The position numbers were made by a program, and so were the translations under genes. From UBA2784 sp964494625 (GTDB taxonomy: Bacteria; Pseudomonadota; Alphaproteobacteria; Micropepsales; Micropepsaceae): a DNA stretch of 64,000 nucleotides. How positions within the stretch are numbered: position 1 is the stretch's first letter; every line of letters begins with the position of its first letter. The stretch lies in NCBI GenBank assembly GCA_964494625.1, contig CAZBRT010000002.1, forward strand, positions 558,001-622,000. The letters run 5' to 3'. The notes beneath the pieces are model-generated. The model saw only the letters and a program-made list of their open reading frames with translations, did no database searches and had not been told where the DNA came from. Of the stretch, positions 23,547-31,428 are shown one piece after another.

Positions 23547-24455
23547 TCAGGTGTGGGCCAACGCCGGGTTCACTTCGAGCCCGGCGGGGTCCTGATGGAT
23601 CATCACTTCCGCTCCGGGGAAGGCCGCCATCACAGCGGCTTCCACTTCGTCGGATATCTCGTGGGCGCGCGAGAGGCGCATATCGGGATCAAGTTCAAGA
23701 TGGAACTGGATGAAAGTTGCCACTCCTGACCGGCGTGTGCGCAGATCATGGATCGCGCGCACGTCACGGTGGGCACAGGCAATGTCACGGATGCGGGCGC
23801 GATCCGCGTCATTGAATTCGCGGTCCATCAGCTGGTCATAGGAACCACGGATGATGCTGATCGCGCTCCAGGCGATGATGGCTGCAATGGCAAGGCCGAT
23901 GACGCCATCAAACCAGAGCAGGCCGAACTGCGCGGTCATCACCAGGGCTGCGATGACGGCCGTATTCATCAGAAGGTCGCCGACATAGTGCAGATTATCG
24001 GCGCGGATCGCGACAGACGCGGTCAGCCGCACGATGCGGCGCTGGTAGGCGACCAGGCCCAGCGTCATCGCAATCGAAAAAAGGATGACTGCAATGCCCA
24101 GGATGTCACCGGTGACCGGCTCGGGATGGCGCAACCGTGACACCGACTCCCAAGTCAGGAACACGGCTGACACGGAAACCAACCCTGCCTGCACAAGGCC
24201 TGCCAGCGCCTCTGCCTTGCCGTGGCCAAAGCGGTGCTCGGCATCAGCGGGGGTCACGGCATGCCGCACAGCGAGAAAATTGAAGGCGGAGGCGAGCACG
24301 TCCAGGCCTGAATCCATCAACGCGCCCAGCATGGCAACCGAGCCGGACTGCCACCACGCCACTGCCTTTGCGGCAACCAGCGACAGCGCCACGAGCACGG
24401 ACGCGATGGTTGCGCGCTGCATCAGGCGGGCTGCTTCTTGCGGTTTCAGGCTCAT
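23547..24455 (-). CDS. Cation diffusion facilitator (FieF-like Zn/Fe efflux)
   Basis: 302 residues from the ATG at 24455. Six membrane segments plus a cytoplasmic C-terminal metal-binding domain (DLRTRRSGVATFIQFHLELD). The metal-site motifs are present: D-x3-D in segment 2 (DSGLD) and H-x3-D in segment 5 (HYVGD), with HRFGHGKAEALAG between. This His-containing segment-5 pair favours zinc or iron over manganese transport. Exports divalent cations in exchange for protons. Probably co-transcribed with pdxH, 29 bases upstream. Confidence 0.92.
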   Translation of the reverse strand: MSLKPQEAARLMQRATIASVLVALSLVAAKAVAWWQSGSVAMLGALMDSGLDVLASAFNFLAVRHAVTPADAEHRFGHGKAEALAGLVQAGLVSVSAVFLTWESVSRLRHPEPVTGDILGIAVILFSIAMTLGLVAYQRRIVRLTASVAIRADNLHYVGDLLMNTAVIAALVMTAQFGLLWFDGVIGLAIAAIIAWSAISIIRGSYDQLMDREFNDADRARIRDIACAHRDVRAIHDLRTRRSGVATFIQFHLELDPDMRLSRAHEISDEVEAAVMAAFPGAEVMIHQDPAGLEVNPALAHT

Positions 24456-24484
24456 GGAGGCAATCACATCTGCTTTGCGGTCGG

Positions 24485-25114
24485 TCAGGGGTAAAGGCGC
24501 GATGACGCCCACGCCAGCTCGGGCGACGCGCGGCGGTAAACGACACGGTCGTGCAGGCGGAAGCGGCGGTCGCGCCAGAATTCGATTTCCAGCGGCGTCA
24601 CACGGAAGCCCGACCAATGTGACGGCCGATCCACCTTGCCCAGCGCATATCGGGCGGCGTAGCGCGCGATTTCCTTCTCGAACTCGAAGCGGCCATGCAT
24701 CGGGCGCGACTGAGCCGACGCCCAAGCGCCGATCTGAGCGTCCTTGGGGCGGGTAGCGAAATAGGCGTCTGCTTCCGCGTCCGTCACGATCGAGACCGGA
24801 CCGCGCACGCGCACCTGGCGGCGCAGGGATTTCCAGTGGAACAGCAAGGCTGCCTTGCGGCTGGCCAGAAGCTCGCGGCCCTTGGCGCTCTCGAAATTGG
24901 TAAAGAAGACAAAGCCCCGCGCATCAAATGATTTCATCAGCACCATACGCACATTCGGCAGACCCGCCTCGTCAACCGTCGCGAGCGCCATGCCGTCGGG
25001 GTCATTCACTTCCTTGGCGCGTGCATCCTGATACCAGGTCGCGAACTGGGCCATGGGATCGCCCACGACCGGCATCTCGGCATTTTCGGCGGGTTCACCC
25101 GGCATCTTGTTCAT
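24485..25114 (-). CDS. pdxH: Pyridoxamine/pyridoxine 5'-phosphate oxidase
   Basis: 209 residues from the ATG at 25114. FMN/PLP-binding hallmarks: NAMALATVD-type strand (DGMALATVDEAG), RMVLMKSFDARGFVFFTNF, SRKAALLFHWKSLRRQVRVRG region, and the conserved C-terminal ending (FWRDRRFRLHDRVVYRR, then RLYP). Last step of pyridoxal 5'-phosphate synthesis, cytoplasmic, FMN-dependent. Divergent from the Sel1 lipoprotein gene with an 85-base spacer. Confidence 0.95.
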   Translation of the reverse strand: MNKMPGEPAENAEMPVVGDPMAQFATWYQDARAKEVNDPDGMALATVDEAGLPNVRMVLMKSFDARGFVFFTNFESAKGRELLASRKAALLFHWKSLRRQVRVRGPVSIVTDAEADAYFATRPKDAQIGAWASAQSRPMHGRFEFEKEIARYAARYALGKVDRPSHWSGFRVTPLEIEFWRDRRFRLHDRVVYRRASPELAWASSRLYP

Positions 25115-25199
25115 TTGCCATGCAAAAAGGGGTGGCGTGACGCAAGGGAGGTAACACGCTATCTTTCCCCGGCAAACATCCCATGCGGTCGATCTTTCG

Positions 25200-25757
25200 A
25201 TGTTGAAACTGGTTCGCAGTCTTATTGCCGCCTTCAGTCTTGCGGTCATGGCCGCCGGTTGCGCGTCTGCCGCACCTGGCCAGCCGCAATTTGACGATGC
25301 GGCCAGCGCCTATGACCGGGGCGATTATGCCGCCGCATTCGCCATCTGGAAAGAATTGGCGGACGAAGGCGACATCGCCGCAATGCGCAATGTCGGGCAG
25401 CTCTACCGGCGCGGGCTTGGGGTCGAGCGCGATCCGGTCATGGCCTTCCGCTATTATGGCCGGGCGGCCGAGTTGGGGCTGGCGACTGCTATGGCCAATG
25501 TCGGCGTCATGTTCGTCAATGGCGAGGGGGTGGAAGCCGATCCTGTCGCCGGAGCCCAGTGGCTGACGCGCGCCGCGCAATCGGGCATTCCGGTTGCGAT
25601 GTATGAGCTCGGCCGTCTTTACGAGACCGGGGCCGGTGTCGAGAAGAACATCGAGAACGCACGCGCGCTCTACCAGCGCGCGGCCGAAGCAGGTGATGAA
25701 GAATCGCGACTGGCGCTGGCGCGACTCGATGCGGGTCTTCGGGGCACTGCCCCCTGA
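25200..25757 (+). CDS. Sel1-repeat lipoprotein
   Basis: 185 residues. Lipoprotein signal ending in MAAGC (Cys21). Four or so Sel1-like repeats with the ALYxxGxGVxxDxxxAxxxYxxAA pattern: RGLGVERDPVMAFRYYGRAA, GEGVEADPVAGAQWLTRAA, GAGVEKNIENARALYQRAA. Sel1 repeats form helical scaffolds for protein binding; the specific partner is unknown. Probably lies at the periplasmic face of a membrane. Confidence 0.9.
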   Translation: MLKLVRSLIAAFSLAVMAAGCASAAPGQPQFDDAASAYDRGDYAAAFAIWKELADEGDIAAMRNVGQLYRRGLGVERDPVMAFRYYGRAAELGLATAMANVGVMFVNGEGVEADPVAGAQWLTRAAQSGIPVAMYELGRLYETGAGVEKNIENARALYQRAAEAGDEESRLALARLDAGLRGTAP

Positions 25758-25840
25758 CAGCCCTTTAACCGGGCCGGGTGAGCACCTAGATTGGGCCCGA
25801 CAGGCGAATCCTTTCCGCCCTGCGCCAAGCTGCCGGAACC

Positions 25841-26776
25841 ATGCGCGATCCCTATACCATTCTTGGCGTGAAGAAATCGGCCAGCGAGGCCGAGATCAAA
25901 AAGGCGTTCCGGGATCTCGCCAAGAAGCATCACCCTGATACCCACAGCAAAGACCCCAATGCCCTGAAAAAGTTCCAGGAGATATCGGCTGCCTATGAGC
26001 TTCTCTCGGACAAGGAGAAGCGTCGCCAGTTTGACCACGGCGAAATCGACGCCAACGGCCAACCGCAGGGATTTGCGGGTGGTCCCGGGGGGCCTGGTGG
26101 TGCGCGCGGCCCTTTCCGTGATTTTCGCGGACGCGCGGGCCCCGGCCCGGAGGCAGCTGCAGGCAGCTTCAACTTCGAGGAAATCCTTGGCGACATTTTC
26201 GGACGCCGCGCCAATATGGGCGGGCGTGGTGCCAAAGGCGGCTTTGCCGGGTTTGACAGTGGCGAGCCGCAACGCGACCAGACGTTCTCGCTCAGTGTCA
26301 GCTTTGCCGATGCGGCGCTTGGCGCTACACGCCGCGTGCGGCTCGCGGGCGGCAAGCAGCTGGACGTGAAAATTCCCGCCGGCATTGCCGAGGGCCAGCA
26401 GATCCGTCTCAAGGGCCAGGCCGAAACAGGCGGCGACTTGTTGATCAACGTGGCCGTCGAAGCGCATCCGTTTTTCACGCGCGAGGGCAAGGACATCCAT
26501 CTGCGCCTGCCGATCACGCTGGGCGAAGCGGTTGCGGGCGGCAAGATCACCGTGCCGACGCTCTCGGGCAGTGTCGTCATGTCTGTGCCGGCGGGCGCGA
26601 ACAGCGGCACGCGGCTGCGGCTCAAAGGAAAGGGCGTGCAGGCGGCCAGCGGCGCGGGCGACCAGTATCTGATCCTTGAAATCGCGCTACCGGAAAAAAT
26701 CGACGCCGAGCTTGAGAACTTCATCAAGCTCTGGACTGGCCGCCACCCCTATGATCCCCGCAAGAAGCTGGGTTGA
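25841..26776 (+). CDS. DnaJ-type co-chaperone (CbpA-like, without zinc finger)
   Basis: 311 residues. J domain at 1-70 with the HPD motif (KKHHPDTHSKD), a Gly/Pro/Arg-rich linker (about 75-130), and the two beta-barrel substrate-binding domains of DnaJ (RDQTFSLSVSFADAALGATR, LPITLGEAVAGGKITVPTLS). There is no CxxCxGxG zinc-finger region, so it is a class II (CbpA/DnaJ2-like) protein that stimulates DnaK. The short spacer before fabI and the same direction allow co-transcription. Confidence 0.92.
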   Translation: MRDPYTILGVKKSASEAEIKKAFRDLAKKHHPDTHSKDPNALKKFQEISAAYELLSDKEKRRQFDHGEIDANGQPQGFAGGPGGPGGARGPFRDFRGRAGPGPEAAAGSFNFEEILGDIFGRRANMGGRGAKGGFAGFDSGEPQRDQTFSLSVSFADAALGATRRVRLAGGKQLDVKIPAGIAEGQQIRLKGQAETGGDLLINVAVEAHPFFTREGKDIHLRLPITLGEAVAGGKITVPTLSGSVVMSVPAGANSGTRLRLKGKGVQAASGAGDQYLILEIALPEKIDAELENFIKLWTGRHPYDPRKKLG

Positions 26777-26869
26777 TCCTTGCCGCCCAGGTCCGGTGCC
26801 ACTGTTTGACCCATTCCGGCTGATCGGCTATTGCGCCTGTCAAATGGCGTCAGATCAAGAGGTTGAGAC

Positions 26870-27709
26870 ATGTCCACCGGAACGGCTCTGATGAAAGGCA
26901 AGCGCGGCCTCATCATGGGTGTCGCGAATGACAAGTCGCTCGCGTGGGGCATTGCGCAGGCGCTTCACGCGCAGGGCGCGGAGCTCGCTTTCACCTATTT
27001 CGGCGACGCCCTGAAGAAGCGGGTTGAGCCCTTGGCAAAAAGCATCGGCGCCACGCACATCCTTTCCTGCGATGTCGGCCAGCCCGAGACGATTGACGCA
27101 ACATTCAACGCACTGAAGGACGCATGGGGATCGCTCGACTTTGTGGTGCATGCCATTGCCTTCGCCGGCAAGGATGCGCTCAAGGGCCGCTATCTCGACA
27201 TGACGCAGGATGACTTCACGCAGGCGCTGAACATTTCCTGCTGGTCGTTCACCGCTGTCGCCCAGCGCGCGGAGAAGATGATGCCGAAAGGCGGCGCGCT
27301 GCTGACACTTTCCTATTACGGCGCCGAGAAGGTGATGCCGCACTACAACGTGATGGGTGTCGCGAAGGCGGCGCTGGAATGCAGCGTGCGCTATCTCGCC
27401 GAAGACCTTGGCCGCCAGAACATCCGCGTGAATGCGATTTCGGCCGGCCCCATCAAGACGCTGGCCGCATCGGGCATCGGCGACTTCCGTTTCATCCTGA
27501 AATGGAACGAGCTGAACGCGCCCTTGCGCCGCAACGTGACCATCGAGGATGTCGGCAATGCGGGCCTGTTCCTGCTCTCCGATCTCGGGGCGGGCGTAAC
27601 CGGCCAGATCCAGTATGTGGACAGCGGGTACTCGGTCCTGGGCCTTGCCTCGCTCGACAACGCCACGCAATCTGGCCAGCTTCTCTCGTCCCTGCGCAAC
27701 GAAGGATAG
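26870..27709 (+). CDS. fabI: Enoyl-[acyl-carrier-protein] reductase (NADH)
   Basis: 279 residues, standard FabI length. SDR fold with the FabI-type nucleotide site (GLIMGVANDKSLAWGIAQAL), substrate loop and catalytic Tyr159-x6-Lys166 (YNVMGVAK), and a second Tyr in SYYGAEK. Reduces trans-2-enoyl-ACP in the last step of fatty-acid elongation, and is the target of triclosan-type inhibitors. Twenty bases before aroC, likely one operon. Confidence 0.97.
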   Translation: MSTGTALMKGKRGLIMGVANDKSLAWGIAQALHAQGAELAFTYFGDALKKRVEPLAKSIGATHILSCDVGQPETIDATFNALKDAWGSLDFVVHAIAFAGKDALKGRYLDMTQDDFTQALNISCWSFTAVAQRAEKMMPKGGALLTLSYYGAEKVMPHYNVMGVAKAALECSVRYLAEDLGRQNIRVNAISAGPIKTLAASGIGDFRFILKWNELNAPLRRNVTIEDVGNAGLFLLSDLGAGVTGQIQYVDSGYSVLGLASLDNATQSGQLLSSLRNEG

Positions 27710-27728
27710 AGCGCTTCCGCGCACGCCC

Positions 27729-28823
27729 ATGTCCCACAACAGTTTCGGCCATCTGTTCCGCATGACGACCTGGGGCGAAAGCCATGGGCCCGCCATCGGC
27801 TGCGTGGTCGATGGTTGTCCGCCCGGCATCGCGTTGAGCGAAAGCGATATCCAGCCCTTCCTCGACAAGCGGCGGCCGGGCACGTCGCGCTTTGTCACGC
27901 AGCGGCGCGAGCCCGACCGCGTGAAAATCCTCTCGGGCGTCTTTGATGCGGGCACGGGCGCTGAAACAACCGGTACACCGATCTCGCTTCTTATCGAGAA
28001 CGAGGACGCGCGCTCGAAGGATTACAGCGCGATTGCCGGAAAATTCCGCCCGGGCCATGCCGACTATACCTATCAGGCGAAATACCGCATCCGCGATCCG
28101 CGCGGCGGCGGGCGCCAATCCGCGCGCGAGACCGCATCGCGTGTGGCGGCAGGTGCGGTTGCGCGCAAGGTGTTGGCCCACGTGCATGGCCCCGTCACCA
28201 TCAGGGGCGCGGTTGTGCAGATCGGCGAACGGAAAATTGACCGCACGCGGTTCGACTGGGCGGAAACGGAGAATAATCCGTTCTGGTGCCCGGATGCCAA
28301 ATCTGCGGCGCAGTGGGAAGACTATCTGGACAACGTGCGCAAGGCGGGCTCCTCCATCGGCGCCATTGTCGAAGTAATCGCCGAGGGCGTGCCTGCAGGC
28401 TGGGGTGCGCCCGTCTATGGCAAGCTCGACCAGGACCTTGCTTCCGCGATGATGAGCATCAATGCCGTCAAGGGCGTTGAGATCGGCGATGGCTTTGCGA
28501 CAGCTGCGTTGCGCGGCGAGGAAAATGCCGACGACATGCGCGCGGGCAGTGACGGCCGCCCGCATTTTCTTTCCAACCATGCCGGCGGCATCCTTGGCGG
28601 CATCTCGACGGGACAGACGCTTGTCGTGCGCTTTGCGGTGAAGCCGACCTCTTCCATCCTCACACCGCGGCCGACCGTGACCGTAGAAAATGCGGAGACC
28701 GAAATCTCCACGACCGGGCGGCATGATCCGTGCGTCGGCATCCGTGCGGTGCCGGTGGGCGAAGCGATGATGGCGCTTGTTCTGGCCGACCATGCGCTGC
28801 GCCACCGCGCGCAATGCGGGTGA
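27729..28823 (+). CDS. aroC: Chorismate synthase
   Basis: 364 residues from the ATG at 27729 (MSHNSFGHLFRMTTWGESHG). All family signatures are present: GESHGPAIGCVVDGCPPG near the start, GRQSARETASRVAAG in the middle, and SNHAGGILGGISTGQ near the end. Converts EPSP to chorismate with reduced FMN, last step of the shikimate pathway. Start lies 19 bases after fabI and end overlaps nothing; the phosphatase-like gene starts 10 bases later. Confidence 0.97.
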   Translation: MSHNSFGHLFRMTTWGESHGPAIGCVVDGCPPGIALSESDIQPFLDKRRPGTSRFVTQRREPDRVKILSGVFDAGTGAETTGTPISLLIENEDARSKDYSAIAGKFRPGHADYTYQAKYRIRDPRGGGRQSARETASRVAAGAVARKVLAHVHGPVTIRGAVVQIGERKIDRTRFDWAETENNPFWCPDAKSAAQWEDYLDNVRKAGSSIGAIVEVIAEGVPAGWGAPVYGKLDQDLASAMMSINAVKGVEIGDGFATAALRGEENADDMRAGSDGRPHFLSNHAGGILGGISTGQTLVVRFAVKPTSSILTPRPTVTVENAETEISTTGRHDPCVGIRAVPVGEAMMALVLADHALRHRAQCG

Positions 28824-28833
28824 TGCAATAGCG

Positions 28834-29553
28834 ATGGCAGAAACTTTGCCCGTCAAGCAACCCAAGCGCCCTTATGTGCCGGTGAGCGCACCCGGCGCGG
28901 ACAATCCCGCCTTCACCTGGCCGCGCTGGCGCCAATGGCTCGACATGCTGTTTGCCGATCACGGCATATTCCGCATTGTCTTCAACACGCGCAGCAAAGT
29001 GGCTGATGGCGTCTACCGCTCCAGCCAGCCATGGCCCTACCAGATCCGTGCGGCGGCGCGGCTTGGCGTGAAATCGATCCTCAATCTGCGTGCGGACCGC
29101 GTGTGCGGCGCCTATGCGCTGGAGATGGCAGAGGCGCGGCAGCTTGGCCTTGTGGTGCACAATGTCCGCATCTCAAGCCGCAATGCGCCGCCAGTGGCAC
29201 TGCTTCAGGCGCTCGACCAGCTGTTCCGCACGATGGAAAAGCCGGTGCTCATTCACTGCAAATCCGGCGCGGATCGCGCGGGCATAGTCGCCGTGCTTTA
29301 TCTCATCATGGCTGAAGGCAAGCGGGTTGCCGATGCGCGCCCGCATCTTGGCCTGCGTTTTGGCCACATGAAGGCCGGTGCGCAGGGTGCGCTCGATGCT
29401 TTCCTTGATGCCTATGAACGCGACGGCGAAGCCAAGGGGCAGACGCTGCTCTCATGGGCGACAAATTCCTATGATCCGGCTGCGGTCGATCTCGCGTTCC
29501 GGTCGCGGCGGCGGTTTTCGTGGCTGACGGATATCTTCATCCGGCGCGAGTGA
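28834..29553 (+). CDS. Dual-specificity/tyrosine phosphatase-like protein
   Basis: 239 residues from the ATG at 28834. The P-loop HCKSGADRAG (Cys142 to Arg148, C-x5-R) is intact. The upstream VADGVYRSSQPWPYQIRAAARLGVKSILNLR matches the DSP-PTPase group related to plant/fungal Siw14-like phosphatases, which act on phosphotyrosine or inositol pyrophosphates. No signal peptide. Lies 10 bases after aroC and overlaps the end of the convergent RNA methyltransferase gene by 17 bases. Confidence 0.85.
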   Translation: MAETLPVKQPKRPYVPVSAPGADNPAFTWPRWRQWLDMLFADHGIFRIVFNTRSKVADGVYRSSQPWPYQIRAAARLGVKSILNLRADRVCGAYALEMAEARQLGLVVHNVRISSRNAPPVALLQALDQLFRTMEKPVLIHCKSGADRAGIVAVLYLIMAEGKRVADARPHLGLRFGHMKAGAQGALDAFLDAYERDGEAKGQTLLSWATNSYDPAAVDLAFRSRRRFSWLTDIFIRRE

Positions 29554-30610
29554 AGGCCGCCACCAGCTCCACCTGACGCGACCAGAGAAACTGGTCGATC
29601 GGCGTGATCGCCCCCAAGTGCCATCCGCCCTTGACGAGCAGCGCTGCATCGCGCGCAAAGCTCGCCGGACTGCAGGACACGTAGGCAATTGCCGGGATTT
29701 TCGCCCGTGCGAGGTCCGCGCATTGTTCGCGCGCACCCTGGAAAGGCGGATCGAGCACGACCGCATCAAATTTTTCGAGTTCGGTCGGCAGAAGCGGGCG
29801 GCGGAACAAGTCCCGGCACTCCACCGTCAGCGGCTTGCGCCCGGAGGTGGTCGATGCCGCATCCTTGAGGCAGGCGGCTGCCGCCTCATCTCCCTCGACA
29901 GCATGCACCGTGTGTTTGCGCGAGAGCGGCAGGCTGAATGTGCCAAGCCCCGCGAACAGGTCAGCGATGCGCTTTGCGCCCCTGACAATCTCCGCAACGC
30001 GCTCATTCATCGCGGTTTGCGATGCCGCAACGGCCTGCAGAAAGGATCGCTGCGGCAGGCGCACGGGCACGCCGTCCATTTCCACATGCGGTGGCCCTGC
30101 CTGGTAAAGAACGTCGTTGCCCATGGTCACGCGAACGGCACCGGCAGCGCGGGCAGCTGTGACGAGCCTTTCGGTGATGTTCCGTGCCATCCCTTCTTTG
30201 CCTTGGGACGTGATGTCGAGATCAATGCCTTCGCGGGCGCGTGTCAGCGACAGCGGGAATGTGGCGGGACCCAGCGAGAGCCCAGCGAGCGAAGCGGCCA
30301 TGGCCTTCGCAAACGCCAGAAGCGCCGGTTCCAGCACAAGACAGGCTTCGATCGGGACCAGAACATGCGAGCGCTCGGCGGCAAAGCCGATGCACATGCT
30401 GCCGGTTTCATCCTGCCAGAGCTTTATGGTCGCGCGGCGGCGCGAATGGATTGTGCCGGGCAACAGCGGATGGAGGGCTTTGGGCGAAAGCCCCTGTGCT
30501 GCGAGTGCATCACTGACCAGCCGCAGCTTTGCCGCAGCATAGGCCACGTCTCCCATTCCGTGAAGCTGGCAGCCGCCGCAGCTGCCGAAGTGCGGACATT
30601 CATGCGTCAC
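29537..30610 (-). CDS. RNA (uracil-5-)-methyltransferase, TrmA/RlmC-D family
   Basis: 357 residues. A 4Fe-4S cluster motif is near the N-terminus (CPHFGSCGGC, Cys5/11/14 plus a later Cys in EACLVL), followed by a Rossmann SAM domain (IADLFAGLGTFSLPLS) and the catalytic SCSPASF (Cys) after DPPFQG. It lacks an N-terminal TRAM domain, like RlmC. Forms 5-methyluridine in 23S rRNA or tRNA. Follows tlyA with a 4-base overlap, making RNA-modification genes neighbours. Confidence 0.9.
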   Translation of the reverse strand: MTHECPHFGSCGGCQLHGMGDVAYAAAKLRLVSDALAAQGLSPKALHPLLPGTIHSRRRATIKLWQDETGSMCIGFAAERSHVLVPIEACLVLEPALLAFAKAMAASLAGLSLGPATFPLSLTRAREGIDLDITSQGKEGMARNITERLVTAARAAGAVRVTMGNDVLYQAGPPHVEMDGVPVRLPQRSFLQAVAASQTAMNERVAEIVRGAKRIADLFAGLGTFSLPLSRKHTVHAVEGDEAAAACLKDAASTTSGRKPLTVECRDLFRRPLLPTELEKFDAVVLDPPFQGAREQCADLARAKIPAIAYVSCSPASFARDAALLVKGGWHLGAITPIDQFLWSRQVELVAAFTRAG

Positions 30611-31428
30611 ACGCGCTTGGCCAGAATGAAGACTTCGCGCGGCTGGCCCGCACCGCGCACCGGGCTTTCCACCAGACCTGCAACGGCAAAGCCGGCATTG
30701 GTCTTGAGGAACGCATCCAGACGCGCGGAAATTTCGCGTGGCGTCAACGCGTGGCCAGGCGCCGCAACCGCAGGTCCGCGTCCGCGCGGCGGGCGGCCGC
30801 GCCCAGCCTCCGCATCAAGTGAGACCAGCGCAAGAAGCACAGCATCCTTGGCCGCAAGCGATAATGCTGCGCCCACGCCCTGCGCCAGCGGAAGGCCGCC
30901 CAGATCTACGGTGATGATGTCCACATGCTCGGGAATCTGGCGACGCGAGAGCGCGCGCGCATCCATCCCCTCAAGATTGATGACGATCGGGTTGAGGTGC
31001 AGCGCATCACCCAGCATGCCCACCGCCTGCTCGACCGCATAGACACGCGCGGCACCGCGCTCGGCCAGCACCTGGGCAAAGCCGCCCTGCCCTGCGCCCA
31101 GATCAACGCAGATCTTTTTCTCGGGATTGATGCCGAAATGGTCCAGCGCATGGGCGAGCTTCAGTCCGCCGCGCGAGACATAGGGGTTGTGGCGCTGCTT
31201 CAGGCTGATGGGCATTGTCACGTCAACAAGGTCACCCGGCTTCTCGATCTTCACGTCACCGGCAAAGACGTTGCCGGCCTCGATCTCGGTCGCCGCGCGA
31301 TAGCGGTTGCGCACCAGCTTTTTCTCGACAAGCAGCAGATCGGCGCGCATGCGTGCACCCTGCGGCGCGGCGGCAGCCGGTGCGGCTTTCAGTGTCAGTG
31401 TCGGTCTTACGCGCGGTTCGTCGCCCAT
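30607..31428 (-). CDS. tlyA: TlyA-family 2'-O-ribose rRNA methyltransferase
   Basis: 273 residues. An S4-type RNA-binding domain (RADLLLVEKKLVRNRYRAAT) is followed by a FtsJ/RrmJ-like methyltransferase (VDLGAGQGGFAQVLAERGA, YVSRGGLKLAHAL, IITVDLGG). In mycobacteria TlyA methylates 16S and 23S rRNA and controls capreomycin sensitivity; in others it is annotated as hemolysin. A later ATG at 31350 (MRADLLL) has an AGGG upstream and is an equally good start. The first 26 residues are Pro/Ala-rich. Overlaps dxs by 22 bases. Confidence 0.9.
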   Translation of the reverse strand: MGDEPRVRPTLTLKAAPAAAAPQGARMRADLLLVEKKLVRNRYRAATEIEAGNVFAGDVKIEKPGDLVDVTMPISLKQRHNPYVSRGGLKLAHALDHFGINPEKKICVDLGAGQGGFAQVLAERGAARVYAVEQAVGMLGDALHLNPIVINLEGMDARALSRRQIPEHVDIITVDLGGLPLAQGVGAALSLAAKDAVLLALVSLDAEAGRGRPPRGRGPAVAAPGHALTPREISARLDAFLKTNAGFAVAGLVESPVRGAGQPREVFILAKRV

